Assembly: GCF_000235365.1 (NCBI RefSeq)
Contig: NC_016450.1
Coordinates: 558,001-622,000 of the forward strand
Length of the DNA stretch: 64,000 nucleotides
Reading direction: 5' to 3'
From: Eremothecium cymbalariae DBVPG#7215
Taxonomy: Eukaryota; Ascomycota; Saccharomycetes; Saccharomycetales; Saccharomycetaceae
Position 1 is the stretch's first letter; every line of letters begins with the position of its first letter. The translations under genes were made by a program, and so were the position numbers. Positions 1 to 10,252 of this stretch are shown piece after piece. The notes beneath the pieces are model-generated. The model worked only from the letters and a program-made list of their open reading frames with translations. It did not search any database and was not told the origin of the DNA.

Positions 1-1
1 G

Positions 2-316
2 GATAACGACCAAAAGTTGATTCTTGGTCCATTTCAAGGGAAGGTGGCTTGTCAGGAAATCCAATTTGGAAGCGGAGTCTGTGGAACAGCAGCACTAAAT
101 CAGCAGACTGAAGTTGTGTCCGATGTTAGTAAGTTCCCAGGACATATTCCATGCGATGGAGAAACCAAAAGTGAAATTGTTGTACCGATTATTTTAAACA
201 ACAAAACTGTAGCTTTGATCGACATAGACTGTTTGGACTACGATGCTTTTGGAGATGTGGACAGACGTTATTTGGAAGAGCTCGCTAGTTTAATCGTTGA
301 GACATGCAAATTCTAG
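2..316 (+). CDS. Free methionine-R-sulfoxide reductase (GAF domain), 3' part only
   Basis: C-terminal about 104 codons of a gene whose start lies before the window; the frame is open from base 2 to the TAG at 314-316. The protein matches the GAF-type enzyme that reduces free methionine-(R)-sulfoxide, thioredoxin-dependent in yeast (S. cerevisiae YKL069W, cytosolic and nuclear). Visible family signatures are the segment CQEIQFGSGVCGTAA, which holds two of the redox cysteines, then HIPCDGETKSEIVVPI with the third conserved Cys, and the GAF core strand NNKTVALIDIDCLDYDAF. The C-terminal helix YLEELASLIVETCKF is complete. It precedes tRNA-Val and ERB1, as expected if the YKL and YMR blocks are still merged. 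Identification is firm from the motifs; only the N-terminus is missing. Confidence 0.9.
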   Translation, partial: DNDQKLILGPFQGKVACQEIQFGSGVCGTAALNQQTEVVSDVSKFPGHIPCDGETKSEIVVPIILNNKTVALIDIDCLDYDAFGDVDRRYLEELASLIVETCKF

Positions 317-517
317 TTCAAAAATAGTCTATATTCGACCTTATTTTAATACACTGTTGTAAAACATGTTCGTTTTTTGGCTTAAGTAGCATTAAGTATT
401 AAGATTGTGATACTGAATTATCTCTTCTAGACTGTAAGATGTACCATGCTCGTTCTAATAGTTGTTGCCCCCATCCATGATATTGGTCCATTAACCAGAA
501 TGGAAATACAAAAAATG

Positions 518-591
518 TGATTTCGCCCAGGATCGAACTGGGGACGTTCTGCGTGTTAAGCAGATGCCATAACCGACTAGACCACGAAACC
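518..591 (-). tRNA. tV(AAC): tRNA-Val (anticodon AAC)
   Basis: A 74-nt cloverleaf on the minus strand. The acceptor stem GGTTTCG pairs with CGAAATC and the discriminator is A. The anticodon stem CTGC/GCAG closes the loop TTAACAC, giving anticodon AAC. The T arm contains GTTCGATCC (B box), and the D arm region TGGTCTAGTCGG serves as A box. There is no intron. A run of six T on the transcribed strand (plus-strand A run at 510-515) starts just 3' of the gene and fits a Pol III terminator. Confidence 0.97.
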
Positions 592-920
592 AACTTTAAG
601 CTGTGAAAAACCTTGCTTTAAAGTGTATATAGTCATACAGATAGCATCACATGAAGTAGCATCTAATAGTATAAACGAAACTAATAATCTACTTTTATGT
701 ATTAATAACCTTAGATCCTCATCTGGTACTTTGAACTGAGGTAACGGATTAGGGTTGAATAATGATCTGAATTCAACATCACGTGAATAATTGCTTTTTT
801 TACCGCATAAAAATTTTTTTAAAGCAGAACTGAAAAACTGATGAGATGAGATAAACCAAAGGTACCAGGACTTGGGTATAGATAAATATAAACAGCATCT
901 GAGTTTAATCACTATAGAGG
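592..920 (+). promoter_or_regulatory. ERB1 upstream region with RRPE- and PAC-like elements
   Basis: This gap between tRNA-Val and ERB1 holds an A/T-symmetric run, AAAAATTTTTTT, at 809-820, matching the RRPE (rRNA processing element). GATGAGATGAG follows at 840-850 and contains the GATGAG core of the PAC element. In S. cerevisiae the pair marks ribosome-biogenesis genes and lies within 200 bp of the start, as here (about 70-110 bp upstream of the ATG). A TCACGTGA E-box (Cbf1-type) is at 779-786. Assignment is by consensus match only. Confidence 0.55.
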
Positions 921-3386
921 ATGGTTTGTGATAAAAAGGATAGGTCTGAAAATAAGCCATCGGTTTCTACTAAGAGGACTGTTGAAAGTCTGGAAGTAGA
1001 AGAACCTAAGCCTACAGATGACGAATTGAACGTTAACGGTCTGATAGACGAAAGTGACAGTGACGATGAAGACGAAGACGAAGACGAATTCCAATCTGCT
1101 GAAGAGGGTATAGTAAGTTCTAAATTTCAAGATCTTGATGAAAGTGTAGCAGATGGAGGGTCGGACTCGGACGCAGACTCGGATGCAGAGTTTAATAAGT
1201 TATTGGCGGTGGATGAGGGAGATGAGGCAGAATTAGAATACGATTCCACTGATTTCTCAGACGATACGAGTTCACTACGAGACAAGCTTTCTGGTTTCAA
1301 ATCGAAAACTATCTTAACTGATGATAGCAATGTTATTGAGACTAAGTTTTCAGATGGTAAACCTAGAATAATCAAACCTGAGATCAATCCGGTTTATGAT
1401 AGCGATGATACAGATGGGGAAGCTCAAAATACCATTGGTAATATACCGTTATCTGCGTATGATGAAATGCCTCATATTGGTTATGACATCAATGGTAAAA
1501 GAATTATGAGACCTGCGAAAGGTTCTGCATTGGATGCACTCCTGGATTCTATCGAACTCCCTGAGGGCTGGACTGGGTTGTTAGACAAGAATTCTGGTGC
1601 ATCGTTGAACCTAACCGACGAGGAATTAAAATTTATAGCCAAGATTCAGAACAATGAACAAACAGATGATTCTATTAATCCTTATGAACCATTGGTCGAT
1701 TGGTTTACCAGGCATGAAGAAATTATGCCTGTGACTGCTATTCCAGAGCCTAAGAGAAGATTTATCCCATCAACAAGCGAAGCAAAACGTATCATGAAGA
1801 TAGTTAAAGCTATCAGGGAGGGTCGTATCATTCCACCAAAGAAGTTGAAGGAGATGAGAGAGAAGGAAGATGCGGAAAATCATAATTATGATTTATGGGA
1901 AAATTCTGAAACCACCAATGATCATATCATGAATTTAAGAGCTCCAAAGTTACCTCCTCCAACTAATGAAGAGTCTTATAACCCACCTGAGGAATACTTA
2001 CTGACTCCAGAAGAGAGAGAAGAATGGGAAAAGTTGGATCCAAGCGAGAGGGAAAGATCATTTATCCCTCAGAAGTTTGGATCTTTAAGAAAAGTCCCTG
2101 GGTACACCGAATCTGTCAGAGAACGGTTTGAGAGATCTTTAGATTTGTATTTGGCTCCTCGTGTTCGTAAAAACAAATTGAATATTGATCCAGAGTCACT
2201 AATTCCAGAGCTACCATCTCCAAAAGACTTGAGGCCCTTCCCAATTCGCTGTTCTACCGTATATCAGGGACATACGGGTAAAATCCGTGCCCTGTCCATT
2301 GATCCAAATGGTTTGTGGTTGGCTACTGGATCCGATGATGGAACGGTAAGGATATGGGAGATTTTAACAGGAAGAGAAGTCTACAAGGTTACCATCATTG
2401 ATATTTCAGAGAACAAAGAAGACCACATTGACGCCATTGAATGGAATCCAGAAAAATCTATTGGTCTGTTGGCTGTAGCTGCTGCCGAAAATATATATCT
2501 GATTGTACCACCTATCTTTGGATTTGAAATAGAAAACAACAGTAGGCTGAAGGTTGAAAATGGTTTCGGTTTTGATACTTTTGGTAATACAAAGAAAGCA
2601 AATCTAAATGTTAACTCAGATGATGAGGAAGACGATAGTGCGGGTGATTCTAAGACATCTGCTGTGAATAAGCAAGTGGCTCAATGGAATAAGGCAACCC
2701 AAAAACAAATAGAGAATGACATAGCAATTGTTATTACTTGTCGGAAAATCGTAAAGAAACTCTCCTGGCATAGAAAAGGTGACTACTTTGTTACGGTGCA
2801 ACCTGAATCTGGCCATACCTCTGTTTTGATCCACCAGCTGTCTAAACATCTGACTCAATCTCCTTTTAAGAAATCCAAGGGTATAATTATGGACACCAAG
2901 TTTCATCCGTTTAAGCCCCAATTATTTGTATGCTCTCAGAGATACGTTAGAATTTACGATCTTTCGCAACAAGTGCTAGTAAAGAAGTTGTTGCCTGGAG
3001 CTCGTTGGTTATCCACCATTGATATACATCCTAGAGGTGACAACCTAATTGCATCTTCGTTTGATAAGCGGGTATTGTGGCACGATCTAGATCTCTCATC
3101 GACCCCATACAAGACTTTGAGGTATCATGAGAAGGCTGTCAGAAGTGTTGCTTTCCATAAGAAGCTACCGTTGTTCTGCTCCGCTGCTGACGACGGAACC
3201 ATACACGTTTTCCACGCCACTGTTTATGATGATATGATGAAGAACCCTCTCTTGGTGCCATTGAAAAAATTAACAGGCCACCAACTGGTGAACAGTCTGG
3301 GTGTCTTGAACACCGTCTGGCATCCAAGAGAAGCCTGGTTATTTTCATCAGGCGCTGACAACACAGCCCGTTTGTGGACCACTTAA
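921..3386 (+). CDS. ERB1: Ribosome biogenesis protein Erb1 (BOP1 family)
   Basis: An 821-residue protein that starts at ATG 921. Erb1 is a subunit of the Nop7-Erb1-Ytm1 (PeBoW) complex, needed for 27S pre-rRNA processing and 60S assembly in the nucleolus. The first 150 residues are very acidic with Ser/Asp/Glu runs. The BOP1NT domain follows from about residue 174 (signature [20 protein letters not shown]) to about 430, then a WD40 propeller from about 450 to the C-terminus, including [20 protein letters not shown] and a final repeat ending [12 protein letters not shown]. Length is close to the S. cerevisiae protein (807). It is convergent with CSM3, the same arrangement as YMR049C/YMR048W. 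RRPE/PAC-like motifs upstream fit ribosome-biogenesis control. Certain by family. Confidence 0.98.
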   Translation: MVCDKKDRSENKPSVSTKRTVESLEVEEPKPTDDELNVNGLIDESDSDDEDEDEDEFQSAEEGIVSSKFQDLDESVADGGSDSDADSDAEFNKLLAVDEGDEAELEYDSTDFSDDTSSLRDKLSGFKSKTILTDDSNVIETKFSDGKPRIIKPEINPVYDSDDTDGEAQNTIGNIPLSAYDEMPHIGYDINGKRIMRPAKGSALDALLDSIELPEGWTGLLDKNSGASLNLTDEELKFIAKIQNNEQTDDSINPYEPLVDWFTRHEEIMPVTAIPEPKRRFIPSTSEAKRIMKIVKAIREGRIIPPKKLKEMREKEDAENHNYDLWENSETTNDHIMNLRAPKLPPPTNEESYNPPEEYLLTPEEREEWEKLDPSERERSFIPQKFGSLRKVPGYTESVRERFERSLDLYLAPRVRKNKLNIDPESLIPELPSPKDLRPFPIRCSTVYQGHTGKIRALSIDPNGLWLATGSDDGTVRIWEILTGREVYKVTIIDISENKEDHIDAIEWNPEKSIGLLAVAAAENIYLIVPPIFGFEIENNSRLKVENGFGFDTFGNTKKANLNVNSDDEEDDSAGDSKTSAVNKQVAQWNKATQKQIENDIAIVITCRKIVKKLSWHRKGDYFVTVQPESGHTSVLIHQLSKHLTQSPFKKSKGIIMDTKFHPFKPQLFVCSQRYVRIYDLSQQVLVKKLLPGARWLSTIDIHPRGDNLIASSFDKRVLWHDLDLSSTPYKTLRYHEKAVRSVAFHKKLPLFCSAADDGTIHVFHATVYDDMMKNPLLVPLKKLTGHQLVNSLGVLNTVWHPREAWLFSSGADNTARLWTT

Positions 3387-3507
3387 ACAGCACATCCTTG
3401 TCCAAAGTTAAATAGAACAGAACTCTGTATAATACCATTAAACGTCTACATGCTATAAAAATATAATCCGCAAAGGATAATCATATAAACAAGCACCCGT
3501 GACCCCG

Positions 3508-4308
3508 CTAGCCGCCCTGCTCCATCTCCCGGAGAATCGCCAGTTGATCCTCATCCTCATATTCTTCGCCCGAGTAACCCATTTCTTGCTCTACATCTTG
3601 CAGTTCCCTCAGCAGCAGCTCTTCTTCCTGGTTCACCTGCGATGACACTGTTGTAGCTGCAGTGGAAGGAGTATCCGCCGTCAAACTATCGCTACTACCT
3701 TTCGACAGCCCTTCAACCGGCCTCCCTGAACATCCCTCATGCAGTCCTTCCGGCACCTCAATGTCCCCAAATGTTGACGGTCCGGATACCTGCTTCAAGC
3801 CACCTACATGAGAATTAGTATACAATTCATCATTGTCCTCATCCCCATCCACATCCATACCCACACTCCTTACTCCGCCACCACCTGAAAACCTATCCAG
3901 CTCCTCCCGGATCAATTCCATCCGATACTGCCGTAGCAGCTTATCAGTTTTCCCTAGTCTATCGCACACACTGACAAAATCCTTAAATTTCGCCTTAGGA
4001 TACAACTCATGCGCCCATAACTGATAAAACTGTAATAAATGACAAAGATTCTGATATGTGTCCCTACGTTTAGAGATTCTTCCATACTTAGGCCCATTCT
4101 TCAACAGATAAGGCAACCCTTTACTACTTACTAGCCTCTCATAATGCAATTTAACAACTGTTCTGCTACGTTTTATCTCAATTGTCGTTGGGTCTGCATC
4201 CATCACCCCACCCTCCAGAATATCGGACGCATCAGCAACAGCACCAGCACCAGAACCTGACTGCCCGTCTACGTCGCCATGCTCTCCAACATGTCCTGCA
4301 GAATCCAT
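3508..4308 (-). CDS. CSM3: Replication fork protection factor Csm3 (Swi3/TIPIN family)
   Basis: A 266-residue protein that starts at the ATG whose complement is at 4306-4308. Csm3 forms a complex with Tof1 that travels with the replisome, stabilises paused forks and supports checkpoint signalling and cohesion. The Swi3 domain is visible at about residues 45-140, with the typical KGLPYLLKNGPK segment and the following helices YQNLCHLLQFYQLWAHELYP and FKDFVSVCDRLGKTDK. The N-terminus is Gly/Ala/Asp-rich, and the C-terminus is acidic with polyQ/E patches. It is slightly shorter than S. cerevisiae Csm3 (317). It is convergent with ERB1, with a 121-bp gap. A perfect inverted repeat lies 80 bp upstream of its start. 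Confidence 0.95.
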   Translation of the reverse strand: MDSAGHVGEHGDVDGQSGSGAGAVADASDILEGGVMDADPTTIEIKRSRTVVKLHYERLVSSKGLPYLLKNGPKYGRISKRRDTYQNLCHLLQFYQLWAHELYPKAKFKDFVSVCDRLGKTDKLLRQYRMELIREELDRFSGGGGVRSVGMDVDGDEDNDELYTNSHVGGLKQVSGPSTFGDIEVPEGLHEGCSGRPVEGLSKGSSDSLTADTPSTAATTVSSQVNQEEELLLRELQDVEQEMGYSGEEYEDEDQLAILREMEQGG

Positions 4309-4388
4309 AGTGGCCTTGTTCCCTCACCACTGACTATACTAGAACCGCCTTCCCCTGAGTCCTGCTCCGAATTACTGATTATCCTGCT

Positions 4389-4446
4389 GTGTTTAAACCA
4401 CATTGCCACCGGGCACTGGTGCCCGGTGGCAATGTGGTTTAAACAC
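4389..4446. repeat. Perfect inverted repeat, 28-bp arms, 2-bp spacer
   Basis: Bases 4389-4416 are the exact reverse complement of 4419-4446, with the dinucleotide TG at 4417-4418 between them. The outer ends carry GTTTAAAC, and the inner parts are GC-rich. It lies 81-138 bp upstream of the CSM3 ATG. It could extrude as a cruciform or form a hairpin if transcribed. No coding role is seen. Confidence 0.97.
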
Positions 4447-4930
4447 CAAAACTGAACGCGACGCGTAAACCCTGCTCCTGGTCACGTGCTCCAATTTGCT
4501 GAATTGTAACGTGATCCATAAACCCGCGCATTTATCCCGCAGCGCGCCTGAACTTCTGGTGAAGCCACACTTCCACGCTGAAACCGACACTGACTGTGGA
4601 CGGCCTTCAACGTGCCGAGGATTGGCGAATCCCCGCTGTCACAAAGCTCGGCGACCATGTAGCCCAACTATTGTCGATCTTCCCGGGGAGTTGGAGGTGT
4701 GTGCTTGTGGCGTTTTGTGCTTCTTGTGGCGGCTTTTCCATGGTGTTAAACTGTCTCTCTCCCTCTCTATACTGTAATTTACGTTTTACTTTTAATATGT
4801 TGCACAGATTATCCATTATAATCTTTTTGATATAAGTACGGCATCGGTGGGGATTCCACCAAGATCAAGAGGATGGGAGGGTTTCCAAAAAATCCCAACG
4901 GGCAACCACTGCAGTAGAGGTCAGGGAGCC
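4447..4930. other. Intergenic stretch between CSM3 and the 79-codon ORF
   Basis: No ATG-initiated reading frame of note. There is a GGTCACGTGC E-box near 4479. The middle is moderately GC-rich around 4530-4700, followed by an AT-rich segment. Several frames stay open without ATG, as expected of GC-rich DNA. I see nothing else here. Confidence 0.5.
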
Positions 4931-5170
4931 ATGGAATTATACTACGGATTTTACTCGGAGAATAATGTATGTTGCGATGCGACGGTGACATTGTCTTGTA
5001 TGGGAGAGGATGCAGGCAGGACAGAAATGCCAGAGGGATTAAGTGGAGGCTATGATGATGATGAGTGCGAGGATATGATTGTTGATTTTAACATGGGTTC
5101 GTTGGAAGCTATGAATCTCAAGACATGGCAGATGATGGTGGAGGTAGCAGATAAGTTAGAGAGGTTATAA
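4931..5170 (+). CDS. Hypothetical small acidic protein, 79 aa
   Basis: An ATG-initiated frame that I do not recognise. The translation is acidic in the middle (GGYDDDECEDMIVDF) and ends in a helix-like segment, LKTWQMMVEVADKLERL. No membrane segment or known motif is visible. It sits in the divergent intergenic region between CSM3 and NUP116, where S. cerevisiae has no annotated gene. In favour: an ATG start, biased composition and a plausible C-terminal helix. Against: short length and no recognised family. The frame remains open upstream to a GTG at 4847, but no ATG precedes 4931. Confidence 0.3.
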   Translation: MELYYGFYSENNVCCDATVTLSCMGEDAGRTEMPEGLSGGYDDDECEDMIVDFNMGSLEAMNLKTWQMMVEVADKLERL

Positions 5171-5703
5171 TGGAGTGTGTTCGTGTATGGTGAGCTGCAT
5201 AACGGATTTGCGGTGGCGGCTACGGCCTTTGTTTCTGGGCATGGTGCGGGCACAGGCAGGATGTTGCATCACGCAGTAGCATGGGAATGGCCTGCATGGG
5301 ATATATGGATATATGATACATAGATAGAGCAAACCGATATTTGTTTTCGGTGTATTTGGTGTTGCATTCTCTGTAGGGATAAGGTACGCCACATGGAAGG
5401 TTCTTCGGTATTCAATTAGGCAACAAAATAAGAGGATATATATATTTAATTGGATTTACGTATGCGGGGACGGCGATGCGAGAACGCGCGCACATCAAAT
5501 CCGTGGATAGTGATTGTTGATGGTATCACCATTGACGGGTTTGAATCCGGGTAATGTAGTTTAAAAAATTTTAGTGGGCTTCTTTTTTATATTACAGAAA
5601 CAAGGATGTTGTTTATTGATGGATCTTAACCCTTCTTATTGGCGGACAGAACAAAGGAAAGCTATACGATAAGATTCAAAAGAAACTTCTCAAAATCTAG
5701 TCG
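5171..5703 (+). promoter_or_regulatory. NUP116 upstream region with a Reb1-like site
   Basis: Noncoding. CCGGGTAA at 5547-5554 is the reverse complement of the Reb1 consensus TTACCCG and lies about 150 bp upstream of the NUP116 ATG, the usual spacing for a nucleosome-depleted promoter. A (TA)-rich run lies near 5440. No reading frame with an ATG looks credible. Confidence 0.4.
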
Positions 5704-8700
5704 ATGTTTGGTGTGTCGAGGCCTACTTTCGGTAATACAGGGGCTTCGCCTTTTGGGCAGCAACAAACAGGGACGTTCGGTCAACCTCAATCTACGACAA
5801 ATGCATTTGGGTCCAACACCACGAATAATGCGCAGTCAGGGTTTGGTGGGTTCGGAAACACCCAACAACAAGCCACACCTTCTCCTTTTGGTATGTCACA
5901 GCAACAACAAAGTAATAATGGTCCATTTGGTCAGGCAACGTCCTCGGTGTCGAATCCGCCTTCCCTGTTCAATGGCAACGCAGGAGGTCAAGCAGCTGCA
6001 GGTGGGACTGGAATCAAGCCGTTCAGTGCCTATACGGAAAAAGATGCGACTACTGGTGTCAACAATGCATTCCAGTCGATTTCGTGCATGCCAGAGTATA
6101 AGAACTATTCGTTTGAAGAGTTAAGATTCCAGGACTATAAAGCGAACAACAAGTATGGTCAAGGGGGAACAGGCGCCGGGGGGAACGTTGCTTCGTCTTT
6201 TGGGGCACAATCAAACAGTTCCCCTTTTGGTACTAACAATCAAGCATCTTTTGGTGTAGGAAACGCTAATGCTTCCTCGACAGGAGGGTTCTTTGGCCAA
6301 GCCAATACCAATACGGCAAGCTCTCCCTTCAATCAGAATACCACTAGCAATGCATTTGGCCAGGCTACTGCGAACTCGCCTTTTGTTCAGACCAGTACGA
6401 ATGCTTTTGGTCAAGGTGCAGCTGGGGCTAGTAGTTCACCGTTTGGTCAGGGCAATGCTGCAGCTAACTCTCCTTTTGGCTTAAAGACCGCCACCACAAC
6501 AGGTGCTGGCGGTGGCGGTGGGTTATTTGGACAAAATAACACGAGCGCTACATTTGGACAGAATGCCACTACTAGCGGCGGCTTATTTGGCCAAAGTGGC
6601 AATGCCAATAATGCTTCACCATTTGGCCAATCTAGTACGTTTAATCAGGCGGCTAATACGTCTGCTGGCGGCTTATTTGGTCAAAATAATAATCAGCAAC
6701 AGCAACAGCCTGGCAGCATGTTTGCCTCTAGTAACAATCAACAGTCTGGTGGGTTGTTTGGCCAAAATAATACTCAACAGCAGAGCACAGGCTTGTTTGG
6801 CAATGCTAACAGTGCTACCGCCACTTTTGGCCAAAGTAATACCTCTGGGTTATTCAACAAGCCTACTACAGCGGGCGGCTTGTTCGGTCAAAGCGGCACC
6901 CAGCCACAACAGCAGGGTGGCGGACTCTTTGGACAAAATAATACAAACACTGTATTTGGCCAAGGTAATCCGTCATCTGGTGGCTTATTTGGGCAAACTC
7001 AGCAAGCTCAACCTCCACAAGCAGGAGGCCCTAGTGGTGCTGGTGCTGGTGCTGGTGCTGGCATTTTTGGACAGAACACCCAGCAGGGTAGTCTCTTCGG
7101 TCAAAGTAATAACACGCAGCAGCCGCAACAACAGCAGCAACAACCACAACAAGGTGGTCTCTTTGTACAAAACGGCCAACAACAGCAAGGTGGCTTGTTT
7201 GGCCAAAATAGTGGAAGTAATAGCTTTAGGCAAACCAGTAATGCCGCTGCAGGTGGGATTTTTGGAAGCAAACCCCCTGCAACTGGCGGCTTATTTGGCC
7301 AGAATACAGTTGGTGGCAATAGATTTGGTCAACCCACTACTAACAATACCAATACAGGCGGGTTATTCGGTCAGAATAATGCCCAGCAGCAGAGTGGAGG
7401 TATGTTTGGGTCTAATAATACCCAACAACCGTCTGGAGGGTTGTTTGGACAAAATAGCAATGCTCAGCAACAGCCAGGCAGCGGTTTGTTCGGACAAAAC
7501 AACAATACTCAGCAACTAGGAGGAGGACTATTTGGTCAGAATAACAATCAGCAACAGGGTGGTGGGATGTTTGGTTCCAAGCCTACAGGTACGTCGACTG
7601 GAGGTTTGTTTAGTGGGGGTAACAATGCACCTGCTGCTGGCGGTTTGTTTGGCAACAACAATCAACAGCAGCAGCAGCAGCAGCAAGGCGGTGGCTTGTT
7701 TGGCAATAATACTGCTCAGTCGGGTGCAATTGCTGGAGGCTTGTTTGGGAACAAAACTCTGAACAACAATACAGGTGCAGGATTATTTGGTAACAATTCT
7801 TCATCGCAGACTAACAATACCGGAGTTGGTTTATTTGGCAGCACTAATAATGTCAATGCCAATTCCAATTCCGGTTCTGGTGGTCTGTTCACTCCCAAAC
7901 CTCTTAACGCCTCATCCTCTAGTGCTACAGGTAGTTTGTTTGGATCAAAACCGTCCGGAACTTCTACTGTGGGCGCTACGGGTGGTGGACTTTTTAGTTC
8001 AAAGCCTGGAGTGGCAACTAGCTCTGGTCTTTTTGGACCAAAGGCTCCTGGTTCCACCACCAATGGACTGTTTGGAAATACCAATTCATCATCAACGGGA
8101 TCAAACATTGCTAATCTTCAACAACCTGTGGGGAATTCTGTGTCCTCTGCCCAACAAGGAAATAACCCATATGGTACCAATGAACTCTTTTCGCGAGTTA
8201 TTATCCCAAATTCATTTACACAACCCTCAAAGCCAAGCGCTACAAAAATTAACGCTGACAACAAGAAGAAAGCTTCTTTGACTAGTGCATACAGACTCGC
8301 TCCAAAGCCACTATTTAGCCCGAAGTCCAAAGCTAACGGCACTGCTGCGCGCTCTGGAAACAACATTATGAGCAGAAAAGTCTCCTCCATGTCGTCTTCA
8401 CAAGAGTCCACCAGAGAGTTAGTTCCGACTTCTACCGGTTCTTCCACTGTGTTTACTAATGAGACAGATGAAATCATCTTATCTTCCACTAATAGGCTTT
8501 TTAACCCGGACAAGAAATCATTCAAAAACCTAATATTGAACAGGAAAAAAATGGAAGACGCCGCCGGTGTGGGAAATGATGGAAACGAGGAGCCAAAGAG
8601 AATTACTTTTGCGCCCGCACTTGCTAGCGAGAAAGAGACCTCCCAAAGTAAGGAGTCCAATTTCTTTGAAACCGTACATGATACACCCGCGGCCGCAAAA

Positions 8701-9267
8701 GAAAACAAGAAGCCATCCTATATATTTAATGGTACTAACCTGCCTATAATGCAGGCAAATACCGCCGTGGAGGAAAAGAAAGATATTGTGAAACCTTCCG
8801 GTTTTGTCGGGGACGATCTTTCTTTCATTGAAGATGGATACTATATATCTCCTTCCCTGGAGACCTTGTCATCGATGACGTTGTTACAGCTTCGGAAAGT
8901 ATCTGGCCTAGTTGTGGGTCAAAATGATTACGGGAAGATCGAGTTTTTAGCCCCTGTCGACTTGTCCAATATTTCTCTGCCCACGATTTGCGGCAACTTG
9001 GTCCGTTTTGCGGAGAAGGTATGTGAGGTCAGCTACGTCGGCAATATTGCCCCTCCGCCAGGCGACCAATTAAATGTTCGCGCCCGCATAACGCTTCACA
9101 GCACTTATCCAACTGACAAGGCAACCAGACAGCCAATTAAGGATCCTAAACATCCCATATTGAAGAGACACATTGAAAAGTTGAAGAAGATCGAGCACAC
9201 AAAGTTCGAATCTTACGATGTGAAGACAGGGAGTTACATCTTCATTGTTGAAACTCCTGTTGCATAA
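5704..9267 (+). CDS. NUP116: GLFG nucleoporin with Gle2-binding (GLEBS) motif, Nup116 type
   Basis: A 1187-residue FG nucleoporin of the central transport channel. The N-terminus MFGVSRPTFG matches Nup116. The GLEBS segment at about 103-151 (including IKPFSAY and SCMPEYKNYSFEELRFQDY) binds the mRNA-export factor Gle2; among the yeast Nup100/116/145 family only Nup116 carries it. A long GLFG region follows at about 155-790, rich in N, Q, G and S and with many GLFGQ/GLFGN repeats. A Ser/Lys-rich linker leads to a C-terminal NPC-targeting domain at about 1034-1187 (starting SFIEDGYYISPSLETL). It ends IVETPVA and has no HFS autocleavage sequence, as in Nup116. In a non-duplicated genome this should represent both NUP116 and NUP100. 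The DNA holds CAG/CAA-rich runs encoding Q tracts. Confidence 0.97.
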   Translation: MFGVSRPTFGNTGASPFGQQQTGTFGQPQSTTNAFGSNTTNNAQSGFGGFGNTQQQATPSPFGMSQQQQSNNGPFGQATSSVSNPPSLFNGNAGGQAAAGGTGIKPFSAYTEKDATTGVNNAFQSISCMPEYKNYSFEELRFQDYKANNKYGQGGTGAGGNVASSFGAQSNSSPFGTNNQASFGVGNANASSTGGFFGQANTNTASSPFNQNTTSNAFGQATANSPFVQTSTNAFGQGAAGASSSPFGQGNAAANSPFGLKTATTTGAGGGGGLFGQNNTSATFGQNATTSGGLFGQSGNANNASPFGQSSTFNQAANTSAGGLFGQNNNQQQQQPGSMFASSNNQQSGGLFGQNNTQQQSTGLFGNANSATATFGQSNTSGLFNKPTTAGGLFGQSGTQPQQQGGGLFGQNNTNTVFGQGNPSSGGLFGQTQQAQPPQAGGPSGAGAGAGAGIFGQNTQQGSLFGQSNNTQQPQQQQQQPQQGGLFVQNGQQQQGGLFGQNSGSNSFRQTSNAAAGGIFGSKPPATGGLFGQNTVGGNRFGQPTTNNTNTGGLFGQNNAQQQSGGMFGSNNTQQPSGGLFGQNSNAQQQPGSGLFGQNNNTQQLGGGLFGQNNNQQQGGGMFGSKPTGTSTGGLFSGGNNAPAAGGLFGNNNQQQQQQQQGGGLFGNNTAQSGAIAGGLFGNKTLNNNTGAGLFGNNSSSQTNNTGVGLFGSTNNVNANSNSGSGGLFTPKPLNASSSSATGSLFGSKPSGTSTVGATGGGLFSSKPGVATSSGLFGPKAPGSTTNGLFGNTNSSSTGSNIANLQQPVGNSVSSAQQGNNPYGTNELFSRVIIPNSFTQPSKPSATKINADNKKKASLTSAYRLAPKPLFSPKSKANGTAARSGNNIMSRKVSSMSSSQESTRELVPTSTGSSTVFTNETDEIILSSTNRLFNPDKKSFKNLILNRKKMEDAAGVGNDGNEEPKRITFAPALASEKETSQSKESNFFETVHDTPAAAKENKKPSYIFNGTNLPIMQANTAVEEKKDIVKPSGFVGDDLSFIEDGYYISPSLETLSSMTLLQLRKVSGLVVGQNDYGKIEFLAPVDLSNISLPTICGNLVRFAEKVCEVSYVGNIAPPPGDQLNVRARITLHSTYPTDKATRQPIKDPKHPILKRHIEKLKKIEHTKFESYDVKTGSYIFIVETPVA

Positions 9268-10252
9268 GTCTCTTGATATTCATTCAAATCTCAAGAAACT
9301 CGGCACGGCAATATAAACAAATGCCAATAATTATCTCCAACCGCCTAGTACATAGTCTACCTAATTCACATGTATAGAGAGACATCCAACCGTTTGTCTT
9401 TGTAATCTAAATACAATTTGTATATCACCATATATTCTTCCTAGCCACCTTTGGCGGTTCGTCCGCCTGATCGTCATCCAGGTGAATGCGTCCCAGATTG
9501 GGGATGACGATATGGCACGGCGGTCGGTGCGGAACCATCGGCTACATTCCTTAATTGCGAGAGCATGATTCAGGAAAGAACGTCTCTTCTGAACATCTCG
9601 ACTTGCCATGGGGAGCTTGTTACCCACTACTCAAACAATAGCATGCCACCGCATGCTTGGCATATATCTAGTCGAGTTGCCCACTGTGAGCAAAAAATGG
9701 AAACAATAGCTTGCAGGCTGTTTTGGTTCTCGAGATTTGCCAACGGTTATTGTTAGACGAAATTGCGTCACTGTCACCGATCCGCTACTATCTGTGCACA
9801 CCTTACAACAGACCCACGCCCAGCTCGCTTCAAAGATCTTCGGTCTAGAGCCAGGCAAACCTTAGCCCACTGGCAACCCAACTCCACGGATTTACATTAT
9901 GTAAAATCACTCGATTGTCTACGTAACATCTTTGTTTGTCCTACGGCCATTGTATGCACCCGTGGAGAAACCCATCGAATTTCATACCTGAGGGATATTT
10001 CGCAAACAACGGTCCAAGTGGAGTGCACAAACTACACCAACTCCACGTAATTCTCTTTTCTCAAATCAATCTTGTCATGTCATCATCTTCGAGAATAAAC
10101 CTCGCGGCCCCTCATTCTACACTGACTCAGTTGGCTCACCCACCACCAGCTGTCGACATAACTACCTCCCCTGCCCAAATCACCGGTCCCGCAACCCACG
10201 TGACCAACCCCCCAGTACTACCCCTCACAGAAAGCTTCCTACCAACGTTTGT
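9268..10252. other. Intergenic region NUP116 to tRNA-Phe
   Basis: About 1 kb without a recognised gene. Several frames stay open on both strands, but none of the longer ones starts at ATG. A 37-codon ATG frame on the minus strand (9425-9538) is listed separately. A 60-codon plus-strand frame from ATG 10077 runs into the tRNA gene and is probably chance. The stretch is less AT-rich than most gaps in the window. Confidence 0.5.
9425..9538 (-). CDS. Possible micro-ORF or terminal exon, 37 codons
   Basis: A minus-strand frame from ATG (complement 9536-9538) to TGA at 9425-9427. Its translation ends in HIVIPNLGRIHLDDD followed by a charged tail. The composition looks protein-like, but I recognise no family. 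An in-frame TAG stands immediately before the codon preceding the ATG. It could equally be a last exon or a chance frame. Confidence 0.15.
   Translation of the reverse strand: MVPHRPPCHIVIPNLGRIHLDDDQADEPPKVARKNIW

Noticed and set aside
7029..7070. GGTGCT repeat in NUP116 as a mobile or regulatory element
   Set aside because: In-frame Gly-Ala codon repeat within the low-complexity FG region; ordinary slippage.
6503..7519. 338-codon plus-strand open frame inside NUP116
   Set aside because: Shadow of the GLFG repeat region in another frame; Leu-rich product with no family features, while the main frame is a clear nucleoporin.
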